In this document: one piece after another, positions 34,313 to 42,105 of the stretch | Position numbering within the stretch: the first letter of the stretch is position 1 | Layout: each line of letters opens with the position of its first letter | DNA from: Robertmurraya sp047302285 | GTDB taxonomy: Bacteria; Bacillota; Bacilli; Bacillales; Cytobacillaceae | Length of the DNA: 64,000 nt | Assembly (NCBI RefSeq): GCF_047302285.1 | Contig: NZ_CP154845.1 | Span: forward strand, 2,728,001 to 2,792,000 | Direction of reading: 5' to 3' | The notes under the pieces: generated by a model | What the model was told of the DNA's origin: nothing | Seen by the model: the letters and a program-made list of their open reading frames with translations, nothing else | Databases searched by the model: none | Translations under genes and position numbers: made by a program

Positions 34313-34810
34313 TCACGAAACTCTCTGCTCGACTTTTTTTCTTGCTCGCTCAATATACTGCTGAACAGTTCTCTTTTTCAAACCAATTTCATCTGCAATT
34401 TCCTGCATGCTCATTCCTTGTGCTGCATGTAAGATATAGCACTGCCTTTCACGTAGAGAAAACGAAGATAAGATATTGATCAGTACTCTTTTCTGGTCCT
34501 CTGGAATATATAAAGGCTTATCATTGGATGCCAATTGCTCCGTAATATCTGGAATGATATCCATGCTCTCAAGAGAACGCTTTTGATAGATAGTCCTCTT
34601 ATCCACTCCACGTCTTAAGCCTGGTTGTCTCCCTGTCTCTAACCATTCAATCACAAAGTCCATATCCTCAATCATGCCACTAACATTTTTTCTGTCCTCA
34701 TAGTCAGCTGGTATCTCAGGATTCAGTTTTTTGCGTAGTTTGTTTAATTGACGTTTTCCGTCAGAGTATTCTTGGATTAATCTATCCGCCCAATTCCCGT
34801 TCACTTCCAA
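34313..34810 (-). CDS. xpf: Sigma-like late activator (Xpf type)
   Basis: The 165-residue protein has a C-terminal sigma region 4-like HTH: LSSFSLRERQCYILHAAQGM then MQEIADEIGLKKRTVQQYIE. The N-terminal part is helical and basic. In PBSX the equivalent Xpf turns on the late operon. It lies just upstream of the late genes, so the same role is likely. Confidence 0.82.
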   Translation of the reverse strand: MEVNGNWADRLIQEYSDGKRQLNKLRKKLNPEIPADYEDRKNVSGMIEDMDFVIEWLETGRQPGLRRGVDKRTIYQKRSLESMDIIPDITEQLASNDKPLYIPEDQKRVLINILSSFSLRERQCYILHAAQGMSMQEIADEIGLKKRTVQQYIERARKKVEQRVS

Positions 34811-35001
34811 GCACCGCCTTTTTTTCTGCGAAGAGTACGCATATTTGTGTTCATGAGATTTCTAATATCCGATTCACTTAAACTCTCAGATTTCGCCTTT
34901 TTAGGCTTCTGAGGAGGTACATTTTCTTTTGTTTTCTTAGGAGCAGATTCTGGATGCAATTTTTGCCATTCTTTCAGCTGGTCTCTTAAAGATGGATTCA
35001 T
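34801..35001 (-). CDS. Small basic protein upstream of the late activator
   Basis: The 66-residue protein is lysine- and proline-rich with a C-terminal SDIRNLMNTNMRTLRRKKG. ATG at 35001 behind AAAGGAGA. It overlaps the sigma-like gene by 10 bases. Function unknown; it may help that factor. Confidence 0.6.
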   Translation of the reverse strand: MNPSLRDQLKEWQKLHPESAPKKTKENVPPQKPKKAKSESLSESDIRNLMNTNMRTLRRKKGGAWK

Positions 35002-35023
35002 AATCTTGTCTCCTTTATTGGAA

Positions 35024-35071
35024 AATAAAAAAGGACACCAAACAACGCTAAAAAGCGTCATTCAGTGTCCT
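35024..35071 (-). terminator. Long terminator
   Basis: AGGACAC/GTGTCCT outer stem encloses an inner ACGC/GCGT hairpin and is followed on the minus strand by TTTTTTATTTT. It ends transcription after the membrane-protein pair. Confidence 0.8.
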
Positions 35072-35095
35072 CCAGTTGGCTGGTAGAACATTGTA

Positions 35096-35434
35096 TTAAG
35101 GTAATACCTTATTCTTCCTGTATACTATGATTCCTATCCTCTCGAAAATCTTAAGACCGTCTCTTGAGTGATTATAAGTAAGTTCATGTTTTTCCTTATA
35201 AGGTTTAAACAACTCCGGTTCACAATCTCTCCAATATTCCAAAACCCATCTCGGACTGTAGATTTTTCCAAATTCATCTTTACAAAAATATGAACGCAAA
35301 TTTCCGCTAGTCAAATTGTACCTCTTACAATAATCTAAAAATGATGTTTTATTAACAGTTTTTTCAACAAGCTCCTTGTTTATCTTGATTTTTAAACCTG
35401 GATCAGTTCCTAATATCTTTATCAGAAGTTCCAA
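35096..35434 (-). CDS. Unknown basic protein paired with a membrane protein
   Basis: The protein of about 112 residues starts at a TTG directly after the stop of the membrane-protein gene, behind AGAAAGGTGAG. It is basic, with FLDYCKRYNLTSGNLRSYF and SPRWVLEYWRDCEPELF as notable segments, which could be a small DNA- or RNA-binding unit. I do not recognise it. It forms a two-gene unit closed by a strong terminator. Confidence 0.55.
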   Translation of the reverse strand: MELLIKILGTDPGLKIKINKELVEKTVNKTSFLDYCKRYNLTSGNLRSYFCKDEFGKIYSPRWVLEYWRDCEPELFKPYKEKHELTYNHSRDGLKIFERIGIIVYRKNKVLP

Positions 35435-35435
35435 A

Positions 35436-36110
35436 CTAATTCTCACCTTTCTTTTTTTCTTCCTGTTCAATCTCTTCTATACAAATACTAATTATCTCCA
35501 TTATAATACCAATTCTTTTCTTGTTAGATATTAACTTATCCGAAATAACTGCTATTGTAATAAAAATAATTAAAATCACAAAAAAGAAAGAGTAAGTTTC
35601 GAAACCTTCAACTTTTGGTATATAATCACGCAAAACGAATGTCGATATCGGAATCAAAAATGTAATAACTGACTTTAGATAAAGCTCTTCAGAGGACTCC
35701 TTTAACTGTTGAGAATAATAAGCTAGATACATCCTCAACGATTCTTTTTTTCTATTAGTAATTACCATCAAAATACTTTTTATATTATTCAAATTTTCTA
35801 ATGTGTTGATACTTAGTTGTTGATGCTTTAATGCGTATTCTAGACGATCGTTGTAGTCAATAAGTTCATCCGTCCATTGATAAAGTGTATACTTTTTGTT
35901 GAATTTACTTTTCTTAGAACTTGCAAAAAATAATGAAATCATCAAAACCATGTACATGTAACTAAGTGCGAGAAGCATTAATATATTGTATAAATCACCT
36001 CGAACTCCCGCGGCATAGCAAAATATTAAAATTAAGATTGGTAAAATAAAACCTATGAATATTAACTTCAATATTCTTCTAATTGTCTTAAAAATCTTCC
36101 CCTTCATCAA
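35436..36110 (-). CDS. Unknown four-helix membrane protein
   Basis: The 224-residue protein has two membrane hairpins (about 14-34 with 41-63, and 145-160 with 172-192) separated by a polar helical region of about 80 residues, and an acidic tail. Layout resembles SLATT-type proteins that flank defence genes, but I see no diagnostic motif. It is co-transcribed with the small basic protein that follows. Confidence 0.55.
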   Translation of the reverse strand: MMKGKIFKTIRRILKLIFIGFILPILILIFCYAAGVRGDLYNILMLLALSYMYMVLMISLFFASSKKSKFNKKYTLYQWTDELIDYNDRLEYALKHQQLSINTLENLNNIKSILMVITNRKKESLRMYLAYYSQQLKESSEELYLKSVITFLIPISTFVLRDYIPKVEGFETYSFFFVILIIFITIAVISDKLISNKKRIGIIMEIISICIEEIEQEEKKKGEN

Positions 36111-36288
36111 ACTTTACCCTCTTCACTTTGCCTTGGTGCGTAATAATCTTTGTCTCTCCATGAGGAGGCAGCTCCGTTAACCTCGCTTTTCCATCACACA
36201 CTACAATTGCAAAGCTTCCTTTTTTGTCCATTATATCAAGTTCTAGTCTATTAGTAGTAGGATTTATTTGAATATTTTGTAGCCGCAT
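36088..36288 (-). CDS. XtrA-like protein (DUF3954)
   Basis: The 66-residue protein matches the XtrA/DUF3954 pattern: GSFAIVVCDGKARLTELPPH, then GETKIITHQGKVKRV. These small proteins are common before the late activator in Bacillus phages; role unknown. ATG at 36288 behind GGGAGGAG. Confidence 0.8.
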   Translation of the reverse strand: MRLQNIQINPTTNRLELDIMDKKGSFAIVVCDGKARLTELPPHGETKIITHQGKVKRVKFDEGEDF

Positions 36289-36321
36289 ATGGACTCCTCC
36301 CATGTTATAATGATTTTGGGT

Positions 36322-36345
36322 GCCGGGAGAAGTCCTGGCTTTTTT
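36322..36345 (+). terminator. Rightward-facing hairpin in the leftward operon
   Basis: GCCGGGA/TCCTGGC stem with GAAG loop is followed on the plus strand by TTTTTTATTTTTT. It would stop antisense rather than operon transcripts. Confidence 0.5.
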
Positions 36346-36472
36346 ATTTTTTCTCAAATTCAATCCAATGCGTCTCACAAAATACAAAACTTCCATCCTG
36401 CGTTTCTACGAAGAAATCTTCGCTATTTTCAACACTGAGGATCTTCCCGCATTTATCACATGTTTCGACCAT
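36344..36472 (-). CDS. Small zinc-finger-like protein (42 aa)
   Basis: A short frame encodes METCDKCGK-like residues (MVETCDKCGKILS) and a later FCETHW, giving a CxxC...CxxH zinc-site pattern. It begins where the upstream gene ends, with AAAGGGG before it. Probably a real small phage protein of unknown role. Confidence 0.65.
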   Translation of the reverse strand: MVETCDKCGKILSVENSEDFFVETQDGSFVFCETHWIEFEKK

Positions 36473-36474
36473 CA

Positions 36475-36663
36475 TTAGCCCCTTTTACTTTTTAAATTGC
36501 TATAACCCCATCTTGGCTTATGACTGGCGAGACTTAATTGTGCGGCCGCTTCACCGAACGAAGTACCCTTTGGCTTTTTTATGGGTGTAATGGGATGTTT
36601 TTCAATATAAGCTAGACGTTCCTCTTCTGTCATGAACCAAACTTCTACTTTTCCAACGGACAT
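36475..36663 (-). CDS. Small phage protein (62 aa)
   Basis: The 62-residue protein has an EEERLAYIEKHPITPIKKPK segment and a basic C-terminus. ATG at 36663 behind GAGGTG. No recognised domain; it is one of a run of small early/middle genes. Confidence 0.6.
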   Translation of the reverse strand: MSVGKVEVWFMTEEERLAYIEKHPITPIKKPKGTSFGEAAAQLSLASHKPRWGYSNLKSKRG

Positions 36664-36689
36664 TTTAAGCACCTCCCTCTATCGTGAGT

Positions 36690-37196
36690 TTACTTAATCT
36701 TCTGACCTTCTATCTCGATTAACTTATCATTTTCCTGTTTTAATGAGTTGGTTGTTTGAATTTCTAAGTGCGCATAGTCTAATGCCAAATCTAAATGAAT
36801 TCCTTCTAGACGCTCTATATCCTCCTGCATATTCCCCATGATGATATCTTTCTCGGCATGCTTTTCAGCCATTTCCCCGTTTTCTTCTTCTAAGCCTTGA
36901 ACTTTCTGCTGGTAGTGACCGATTTCGCTTTCTAACTGTTCAACGTTGTAATTATGAGCTTTGCCCTCGAGGCTTAATGATTCCTTCAAATCTTCAATTT
37001 CCTGCTGCTGTTTTTCGATTTCTTCAATGAATTCATAGTGTTTAGAACACGCTATAAATTCAGCTTCTTTCAACCGTTCAATTTCCTTTTCTAAATCCTC
37101 AATCCTTTGTGCAGCATATAACCCACTTTGCGTTCCACCGATTCGAAGGATATCTTTTATTTTTGCATCCATTTCTGGATAAGTATTAATCTCCAA
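36690..37196 (-). CDS. Coiled-coil phage protein
   Basis: The 168-residue product is nearly all heptad coiled coil (about 30-150), rich in E, Q and K. The TTG at 37196 behind GGAGGAG is preferred over the upstream frame start. Similar coiled-coil proteins occur among middle genes of Bacillus phages; role unknown. Confidence 0.65.
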   Translation of the reverse strand: MEINTYPEMDAKIKDILRIGGTQSGLYAAQRIEDLEKEIERLKEAEFIACSKHYEFIEEIEKQQQEIEDLKESLSLEGKAHNYNVEQLESEIGHYQQKVQGLEEENGEMAEKHAEKDIIMGNMQEDIERLEGIHLDLALDYAHLEIQTTNSLKQENDKLIEIEGQKIK

Positions 37197-37221
37197 ATTA
37201 ACTCCTCCTACCTTATGTTCA

Positions 37222-37512
37222 TTAAAACTCACTACATGCGAACATATCTGGTTTCGTGCAGTACTTTTTAATGTGATTAGCTATCGTGTCTTTGTCAGGT
37301 GTCTTCCCATCATGATAATAAGTAAACTCTTCATCTGGACTCATTTCACGCACATAATCTTCATCGTTCTCGTAACTTTCAGTGATTTCCTTCCAGCATT
37401 CTTCACCGCAAATATTCTTATAAATATTGATAGCTTCCTCTTTGCTTGTAGCACAAACCCATTCGATAACACCGCATTCACTTTCACCAAATACGTACAT
37501 TTTCAATTCCAT
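37222..37512 (-). CDS. Unknown acidic phage protein (96 aa)
   Basis: The acidic 96-residue product has MYVFGESECGVIEWVCATSK followed by EEAINIYKNICGEECW. ATG at 37512 behind AAGGAGGG. Not recognised. Confidence 0.6.
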   Translation of the reverse strand: MELKMYVFGESECGVIEWVCATSKEEAINIYKNICGEECWKEITESYENDEDYVREMSPDEEFTYYHDGKTPDKDTIANHIKKYCTKPDMFACSEF

Positions 37513-37525
37513 TATTTTTCCCTCC

Positions 37526-37792
37526 TTAACCCCAATGTCCATGTCTCTTCATAATTTCAATGATTTCCTTGATGTAAGGCTCGTCCAAATTAATAACCAC
37601 AAAATTATTAAAAGGTTGCTTTCCTTCTTGCATTCTGCCATCTTCAATCCAATTTTGTGCTTGATTAAACTCAACCCAAAAGTCATGCTGTATTGATTCT
37701 GGTACATATTTTTGAAAATCTCGCTCATTGATAACAGTGAAGCGACGTTCAAATCCTTCTTTTACCGTTCCTTTAAATGCGCTTTCTGACAT
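37526..37792 (-). CDS. Unknown phage protein (88 aa)
   Basis: The 88-residue protein has an FQKYVPESIQHDFWVEFNQA segment and ends RHGHWG. GGAGGG before its ATG. Part of the run of small middle genes; no function assigned. Confidence 0.6.
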   Translation of the reverse strand: MSESAFKGTVKEGFERRFTVINERDFQKYVPESIQHDFWVEFNQAQNWIEDGRMQEGKQPFNNFVVINLDEPYIKEIIEIMKRHGHWG

Positions 37793-37804
37793 CCTCTTTC
37801 CCTC

Positions 37805-38152
37805 CTAATTAATACCGAATGGTATAGTCATATCATCTGGTAACACCCACAAGTGATACATCATAGCATGGTCAACTAGTTCACTAGTCTTAGGAAACAC
37901 TTCAACAGCAACACGTTCTTCTCCGAAAATCTCATTCTTGATGCGTTGTTTTTCTGCCCAAGGAATATCCGTGCTTTTGGCATTTCTAATACACACATGC
38001 TCGACTGGACCCCATTGTGTTTCAACTGTCCGTATCATCACAACGTAATTACTACCTCTGTCACTATAAACACGATCTAACTCTCCGAACCATCCGGTAC
38101 CCGTCTTTAATTGTTTTGGAGAAGCGTGTTCAATCCAATTCGTGTGTCTCAT
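37805..38152 (-). CDS. Phage protein (DUF7694-like)
   Basis: The 115-residue protein has VYSDRGSNYVVMIRTVETQW and GPVEHVCIRNAK, then DIPWAEKQRIKNEIFGEER, a pattern seen in a conserved phage family placed among early genes. Biochemical role unknown. Confidence 0.65.
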   Translation of the reverse strand: MRHTNWIEHASPKQLKTGTGWFGELDRVYSDRGSNYVVMIRTVETQWGPVEHVCIRNAKSTDIPWAEKQRIKNEIFGEERVAVEVFPKTSELVDHAMMYHLWVLPDDMTIPFGIN

Positions 38153-38165
38153 ATAATCCTCCTAA

Positions 38166-38270
38166 TCAACTAAATAACCAAAATAGAAAAGCTCCAATAC
38201 CTGCTCCGAATGCAATTAATATGACAGCTGCTAAAATAATTGCCCCTTTTAATTCATCGCCGTTATAGAT
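38166..38270 (-). CDS. Possible small membrane peptide with ATC start
   Basis: A 34-codon frame encodes a polar start (IYNGDELKG) and one long membrane segment. No ATG, GTG or TTG is in frame; ATC lies seven bases after TAGGAGTG. The coding-like composition suggests a real gene with an unusual start or a lost start codon. Confidence 0.35.
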   Translation of the reverse strand: MYNGDELKGAIILAAVILIAFGAGIGAFLFWLFS

Positions 38271-38321
38271 AAGGCAACACTCCTATCATTTTGTTTCGCT
38301 ATTTGTTCGAAAAGTGCAGCA

Positions 38322-39131
38322 TCAGAATAGACTTAACTGCTTAATTTCATAGTTCATTAAAAGCATTTCCTCAGAAGTATTGTTGTGGCCATTAACCACC
38401 TGTTTAACTGCTTTGAATTTTTCCCTGTTCCAGTTCGAGTACAATTCATCTAATAATGGATGTTCATAATAAGATAAAATAACCTTACCTTGTACTTGAT
38501 GGAGTAATTTTGATAAATCCTCATGTAATTTAATAGGGTTATCCTTATCATCATCAGTAAGTTTGTAATGTCTTTCTTTTTCGACATATGGAGGGTCTAC
38601 ATAGAATAAAGTTGTTGGCGAGTCATAGACTCTTACAATATCCCGAAAATCTCGATTATCAATCATTACTGTGCTCATTCTTTTTGCAAAGCTTTTTATT
38701 AGTTGGCAAGCTGACTGATAAGTTCTGGCTGTATTATGTTCTTTGCTATGTCTCCATCCAGTGTTATAATCTGCGTTTCCTTTAGCAATTCCTGAACGAT
38801 TGATATAGAAAAATCTTACTGCACGCTCAAATTCGTCTTGTGGCCACGGTTCACGTTTCCACTTTTCATACAAAGCTCTGCTATACGGCAATGCTTCACA
38901 TTCTTTTATTAGTCGTTCTGTTTCAGCTCGAGCAACTAATAAGAAGTTGACTACAATTTCATCAATATCGTTATATACTTCATTTGTAATAGGAGCCTTT
39001 TGAGCGATTACATGAGCAGCACCGCCGAATAATTCAACATAACAATCGTGTGGTGGCATTTTTCTAATAATATGACTTGCCATTCTCGATTTTCCACCGA
39101 ACCAAATTAATGGTGACCTGGTCACTTTCAT
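38322..39131 (-). CDS. DNA adenine N6-methyltransferase (Dam/D12 class)
   Basis: The 269-residue enzyme has the D12-class signatures: WFGGKSRM (10-17), YVELFGGAAHV (31-41) for S-adenosylmethionine, and YVDPPY (177-182) as the catalytic motif. It methylates adenine in a short site, perhaps GATC. No cognate restriction gene is adjacent, so it probably protects phage DNA or marks it for control. Confidence 0.92.
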   Translation of the reverse strand: MKVTRSPLIWFGGKSRMASHIIRKMPPHDCYVELFGGAAHVIAQKAPITNEVYNDIDEIVVNFLLVARAETERLIKECEALPYSRALYEKWKREPWPQDEFERAVRFFYINRSGIAKGNADYNTGWRHSKEHNTARTYQSACQLIKSFAKRMSTVMIDNRDFRDIVRVYDSPTTLFYVDPPYVEKERHYKLTDDDKDNPIKLHEDLSKLLHQVQGKVILSYYEHPLLDELYSNWNREKFKAVKQVVNGHNNTSEEMLLMNYEIKQLSLF

Positions 39132-39190
39132 CCCTCCTGTCTATGTCGCTTTTTTCTTCGACAACGAAACAATCTGCTTATTCAGCTTCC

Positions 39191-39469
39191 CTAATACTCT
39201 TGTGCTGTTTTCAAGTGTTCGGCAATACCGAATAGTTTATAGTTATGTGAATCAGCCACTGAAACAGTTTGTAGTTGACCTTGCTTTACTGTTTCAACCG
39301 GCACTGGCATCGTTGAGGTATTTGAGTAATAATGAGGTCTACTTTTGATTCGTTCTTCTGAATAAACCCCTGCTTTGTTTAAATCATGGGTGTAGCCACT
39401 GTCATCTGTACCCCACCATACGTAATGACTATCTTTCGACCATTTTAAAGAAAGTAAATAGTATTCCAT
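39191..39469 (-). CDS. Unknown phage protein (92 aa)
   Basis: The 92-residue protein begins MEYYLLSLKWSKDSHYVWWG and has a YTHDLNKAGVYSEERI segment, as in small phage proteins near methylase genes. Function unknown. Confidence 0.6.
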   Translation of the reverse strand: MEYYLLSLKWSKDSHYVWWGTDDSGYTHDLNKAGVYSEERIKSRPHYYSNTSTMPVPVETVKQGQLQTVSVADSHNYKLFGIAEHLKTAQEY

Positions 39470-39512
39470 TAGAACTAACCCTCCTTCTAGTAACTTCGCT
39501 TACTCTTTTGTT

Positions 39513-40265
39513 TCATATAGCCTTAATACCTACATGGTCCTCTAACCACACTTGCTCTTTACCTTTCATAAACATCGTGTGACCGATTTTCTTTTCAAGC
39601 TCCACATACCTTTTATAAAGTTCTGGACGTTGTTCCGCTCCATGTCGTAGGTCATTTACGCAACCCATGATGCAAAACACACAACTTAGGCGTTCGTTCT
39701 TAACGTATGCCCAGAAAGGCTTTTGTCCAGCATCTGCGATCGTTTGAAACACCTCATCTGTGGAATAATAGAAAATCGGTAACCAGTTATATACATGCCT
39801 TACTACACGACCGTTGACACTCTCTTGTTTGTTATAAGCGAATGGCACTTTCTTTGCCCTGGCTGATGATTCTTGAGCTCTCAATCCCATACAATTAATT
39901 GCGATAGTTGCGCCCCTAGCCTTTAAATCGTTTCGGATAAACTTGAATATAGGACCACGCTTTAAATCGCTGGTACATTGACGATACGCTGCGCTTGGCC
40001 ACATGCCACGTTTTTCAACCATTTCAAGAAGCGTCTTATTCGCTCTGACTACATTTAGCTCATGGTCAATATTCATTCGGATATGGTCCTGAACACCTTC
40101 CCACTCGACTTCACCTAAGTCAGAATGAACAACTACTATTTGGTCGGAAGGGATATAATCCCTAAGTAGTGCATACATCGCTTGTGAGTCTTTTCCGCCC
40201 GAATGAGACACGTAAAATATCGCCCCATCCTCTTTAAGCTTCTTAATCTCGTCTGGTACAAAAAT
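39513..40265 (-). CDS. PAPS reductase-like protein, probable ATT start
   Basis: The protein carries the PP-loop SHSGGKDSQAMYALL near its N-terminus, HSDLGEVEWEGV, and late cysteines (LSCVFCIMGC), as in phage PAPS-reductase/DndC-type proteins. The first ordinary start is a GTG at 40211, which would remove the conserved lead-in. Coding clearly continues upstream (FVPDEIKKLKEDGAIFYV) to an ATT at 40265, five bases after GGAGGGG. I take ATT as the start (250 residues). Adenylation or sulfur transfer is inferred; substrate unknown. Confidence 0.8.
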   Translation of the reverse strand: MFVPDEIKKLKEDGAIFYVSHSGGKDSQAMYALLRDYIPSDQIVVVHSDLGEVEWEGVQDHIRMNIDHELNVVRANKTLLEMVEKRGMWPSAAYRQCTSDLKRGPIFKFIRNDLKARGATIAINCMGLRAQESSARAKKVPFAYNKQESVNGRVVRHVYNWLPIFYYSTDEVFQTIADAGQKPFWAYVKNERLSCVFCIMGCVNDLRHGAEQRPELYKRYVELEKKIGHTMFMKGKEQVWLEDHVGIKAI

Positions 40266-40389
40266 AGGGTTCCCCTCCTAACCTAGTAAACTTAATAATT
40301 CATTTGTTCAAAACAGGCTTGAACTTTTAGTACTCCTCCATCACAAAATTCATAAAATTAATTAAAGTAACTAATTGGGAGTGATTTTG

Positions 40390-40533
40390 AATGATTTTTC
40401 TACATCCTTTGCATCACCATTTCATGCAGTGGTGCTGCGACACTTGTTATGACGATCTTGGAAGACCAAGACTTTGTAACTGTAGACCTGATTGTTATGC
40501 TTATTTTTCTAATCACCCTTACTACATCTGGTA
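40390..40533 (+). CDS. Small Cys/His-rich protein (47 aa)
   Basis: A 47-codon frame behind GGGAGTGA encodes seven cysteines and a histidine cluster (HPLHHHFMQWCCDTCYDD, CNCRPDC). Metal binding is likely. It lies directly before the ferritin-like gene on the same strand, opposite to the surrounding operon. Confidence 0.6.
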
Positions 40534-40551
40534 ATAAAAGGAGTTGGTAAA

Positions 40552-40974
40552 ATGAACAATCATTATTTGACTTATTTTCCAAGAGATAACAATCTCGTTT
40601 CTGACATAGCAAAAGCAATCGATGGTGAATATTCAGCAATTGCTTGCTATAAAAAACTGGCAAACATTGCTCCTACTCAAAAAGCTAAAAATGTTATTAC
40701 AGAAATTCGAAAAGATGAAAAAATGCATTTCAATGTGTTCTCTAATATTTACACCCAACTTACCGGTCAAAAGCATACCCCAAAAATTACTGAACAATGT
40801 CCTAATGAATATCTAGCAGGTATTGACTTTGCTTTTAATGATGAACAAGAAACTGTTGATTTTTATTTAGATATTGCTAAATTGACTACTGATCCTTATA
40901 TAAAGGAGCAATTTACAAGAGCAGCTAGTGACGAGCAAAACCACGCAGTCTGGTTTTTATATTTTTTAAGATAG
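40552..40974 (+). CDS. Ferritin-like / rubrerythrin-type protein
   Basis: The 140-residue helical protein has iron-site type motifs: AIDGEYSAIACYKKLA, EIRKDEKMHFNVF, FNDEQETVDFYLDIA and AASDEQNHAVWF, giving four E or ExxH helices of a di-iron bundle. AAGGAG precedes its ATG. It may store iron or remove peroxide. It is host-type cargo on the strand opposite the early operon. Confidence 0.8.
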   Translation: MNNHYLTYFPRDNNLVSDIAKAIDGEYSAIACYKKLANIAPTQKAKNVITEIRKDEKMHFNVFSNIYTQLTGQKHTPKITEQCPNEYLAGIDFAFNDEQETVDFYLDIAKLTTDPYIKEQFTRAASDEQNHAVWFLYFLR

Positions 40975-41018
40975 AGGTAAAATAAGTACCTCTATTTTTT
41001 ATTAACCAAATACAAAAT

Positions 41019-41357
41019 CTATTTCTTAAACGTGTCGCAAACAGCTGTAAATAATAAATCCTTTGTCCTTTGGTATTTAGGAAGTTCTTCATATCGCATG
41101 ATGCAAGGGTGCGTTTTCGCCACCGGATCCTTCACCTTCCCATAAACCCAACCTTCATCTAGCTTTTGCTTTAACCAGCTTTCATGTGACATTTCAGGGG
41201 TAACATCATTTTCAAGATGAAACTTTACTCCATTAACCGCCGATGACTTTTGCCATTCTGGAGCTTCCTCCCACGTAGGTTGAGACAAATCACCAATACT
41301 TTCGCAATAGGCCTTATTGACGTTGTGACAAAGCTCTGCTATTTGTTCGATTTTCAC
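41019..41357 (-). CDS. RyR-domain protein
   Basis: The 112-residue protein matches the bacterial/phage RyR (ryanodine receptor repeat) domain: IAELCHNVNKAYCESIGD, PEMSHESWLKQKLDEGWVYG and HPCIMRYEELPKYQRTKD. In phages it is a single-domain protein, possibly binding modified nucleotides. Role unproven. Confidence 0.85.
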   Translation of the reverse strand: MKIEQIAELCHNVNKAYCESIGDLSQPTWEEAPEWQKSSAVNGVKFHLENDVTPEMSHESWLKQKLDEGWVYGKVKDPVAKTHPCIMRYEELPKYQRTKDLLFTAVCDTFKK

Positions 41358-41369
41358 TAAAATTCCTCC

Positions 41370-41912
41370 TCATAATGTGAATCCATCTACTTTTTCATCG
41401 ATAATGTCCTGCGTAATGCCTATATAGCGCATAGTTACAGCAGGAGACGAATGGTTAAATATCTGTTGTAACACCGCAACATCTTTATACTGCTGATAAA
41501 AGTGATATCCGAACGTCTTTCGCAAGGTGTGAGTACCAATCTCATCGAGCCCAACTTCACGAGCTGCAGCATTTAATATCTTCCATGCCTGGACCCGATG
41601 AATGCGTTCCGTTCCTCTTCTCGATTGAAAAAGGAAAGCCGCACTGTCTTTATCTCTAGTAAACTGGCTAATATGCTCCTGGAGCTCGTGGTTAATCTTG
41701 AACCGCTTTAACTTACCCGTCTTTTGTTCGGTGATCACGATATGGCTTTTACCCCTTACGTCGCTTACTTTTAGAGCAAGCAAATCACTTATCCTTAATC
41801 CGGTGTTAATTCCCAAAACGAAGAGAAAGTAATTTCTGTAATGCTGCCGCATCAAGACTTCTTTCATTGCCGCAATTTTCTCGACATCCCGAATCGGTTG
41901 TACGGTCTTCAT
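41370..41912 (-). CDS. Tyrosine recombinase, catalytic domain only
   Basis: The 180-residue protein is a minimal XerC/D-type catalytic domain: TGLRISD (Arg near 40), HTLRKTFGYH (His 128, Arg 131), FNHSS (His 154) and YIG (Tyr 163). It lacks arm and core-binding domains. It is distinct from the integrase at attR; such mini-recombinases may resolve concatemers. ATG at 41912 behind AAGGAG. Confidence 0.82.
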   Translation of the reverse strand: MKTVQPIRDVEKIAAMKEVLMRQHYRNYFLFVLGINTGLRISDLLALKVSDVRGKSHIVITEQKTGKLKRFKINHELQEHISQFTRDKDSAAFLFQSRRGTERIHRVQAWKILNAAAREVGLDEIGTHTLRKTFGYHFYQQYKDVAVLQQIFNHSSPAVTMRYIGITQDIIDEKVDGFTL

Positions 41913-41932
41913 AACACTCACTCCTTCAAGTT

Positions 41933-42103
41933 TTACTTAAATTCGTAAGCTCCAGAAGCTTTGTATAGGACACCGTGCTTTTTGCAATATGGATTTTCCT
42001 TGCGTATCTCTTCCTTTGTTTTTCCTTCCTCGTAAACGACAAGGATCTGCAACTTCTCCTGGTCAAAACTGATTGCTTTGGTTTCTACGACTCTCCTTGC
42101 CAC
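41933..42103 (-). CDS. Small phage protein (56 aa)
   Basis: A GTG five bases after GGAGGTG opens a 56-codon frame encoding MARRVVETKAISFDQEKLQI and ending HGVLYKASGAYEFK. Basic, no domain recognised; conserved-looking small early gene. Confidence 0.6.
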   Translation of the reverse strand: MARRVVETKAISFDQEKLQILVVYEEGKTKEEIRKENPYCKKHGVLYKASGAYEFK

Positions 42104-42105
42104 AA

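Noticed and set aside
40400..40663. Leftward 87-codon frame opposite the Cys/His peptide and ferritin-like start
   Set aside because: No ribosome site, and the plus strand has two well-spaced genes there.
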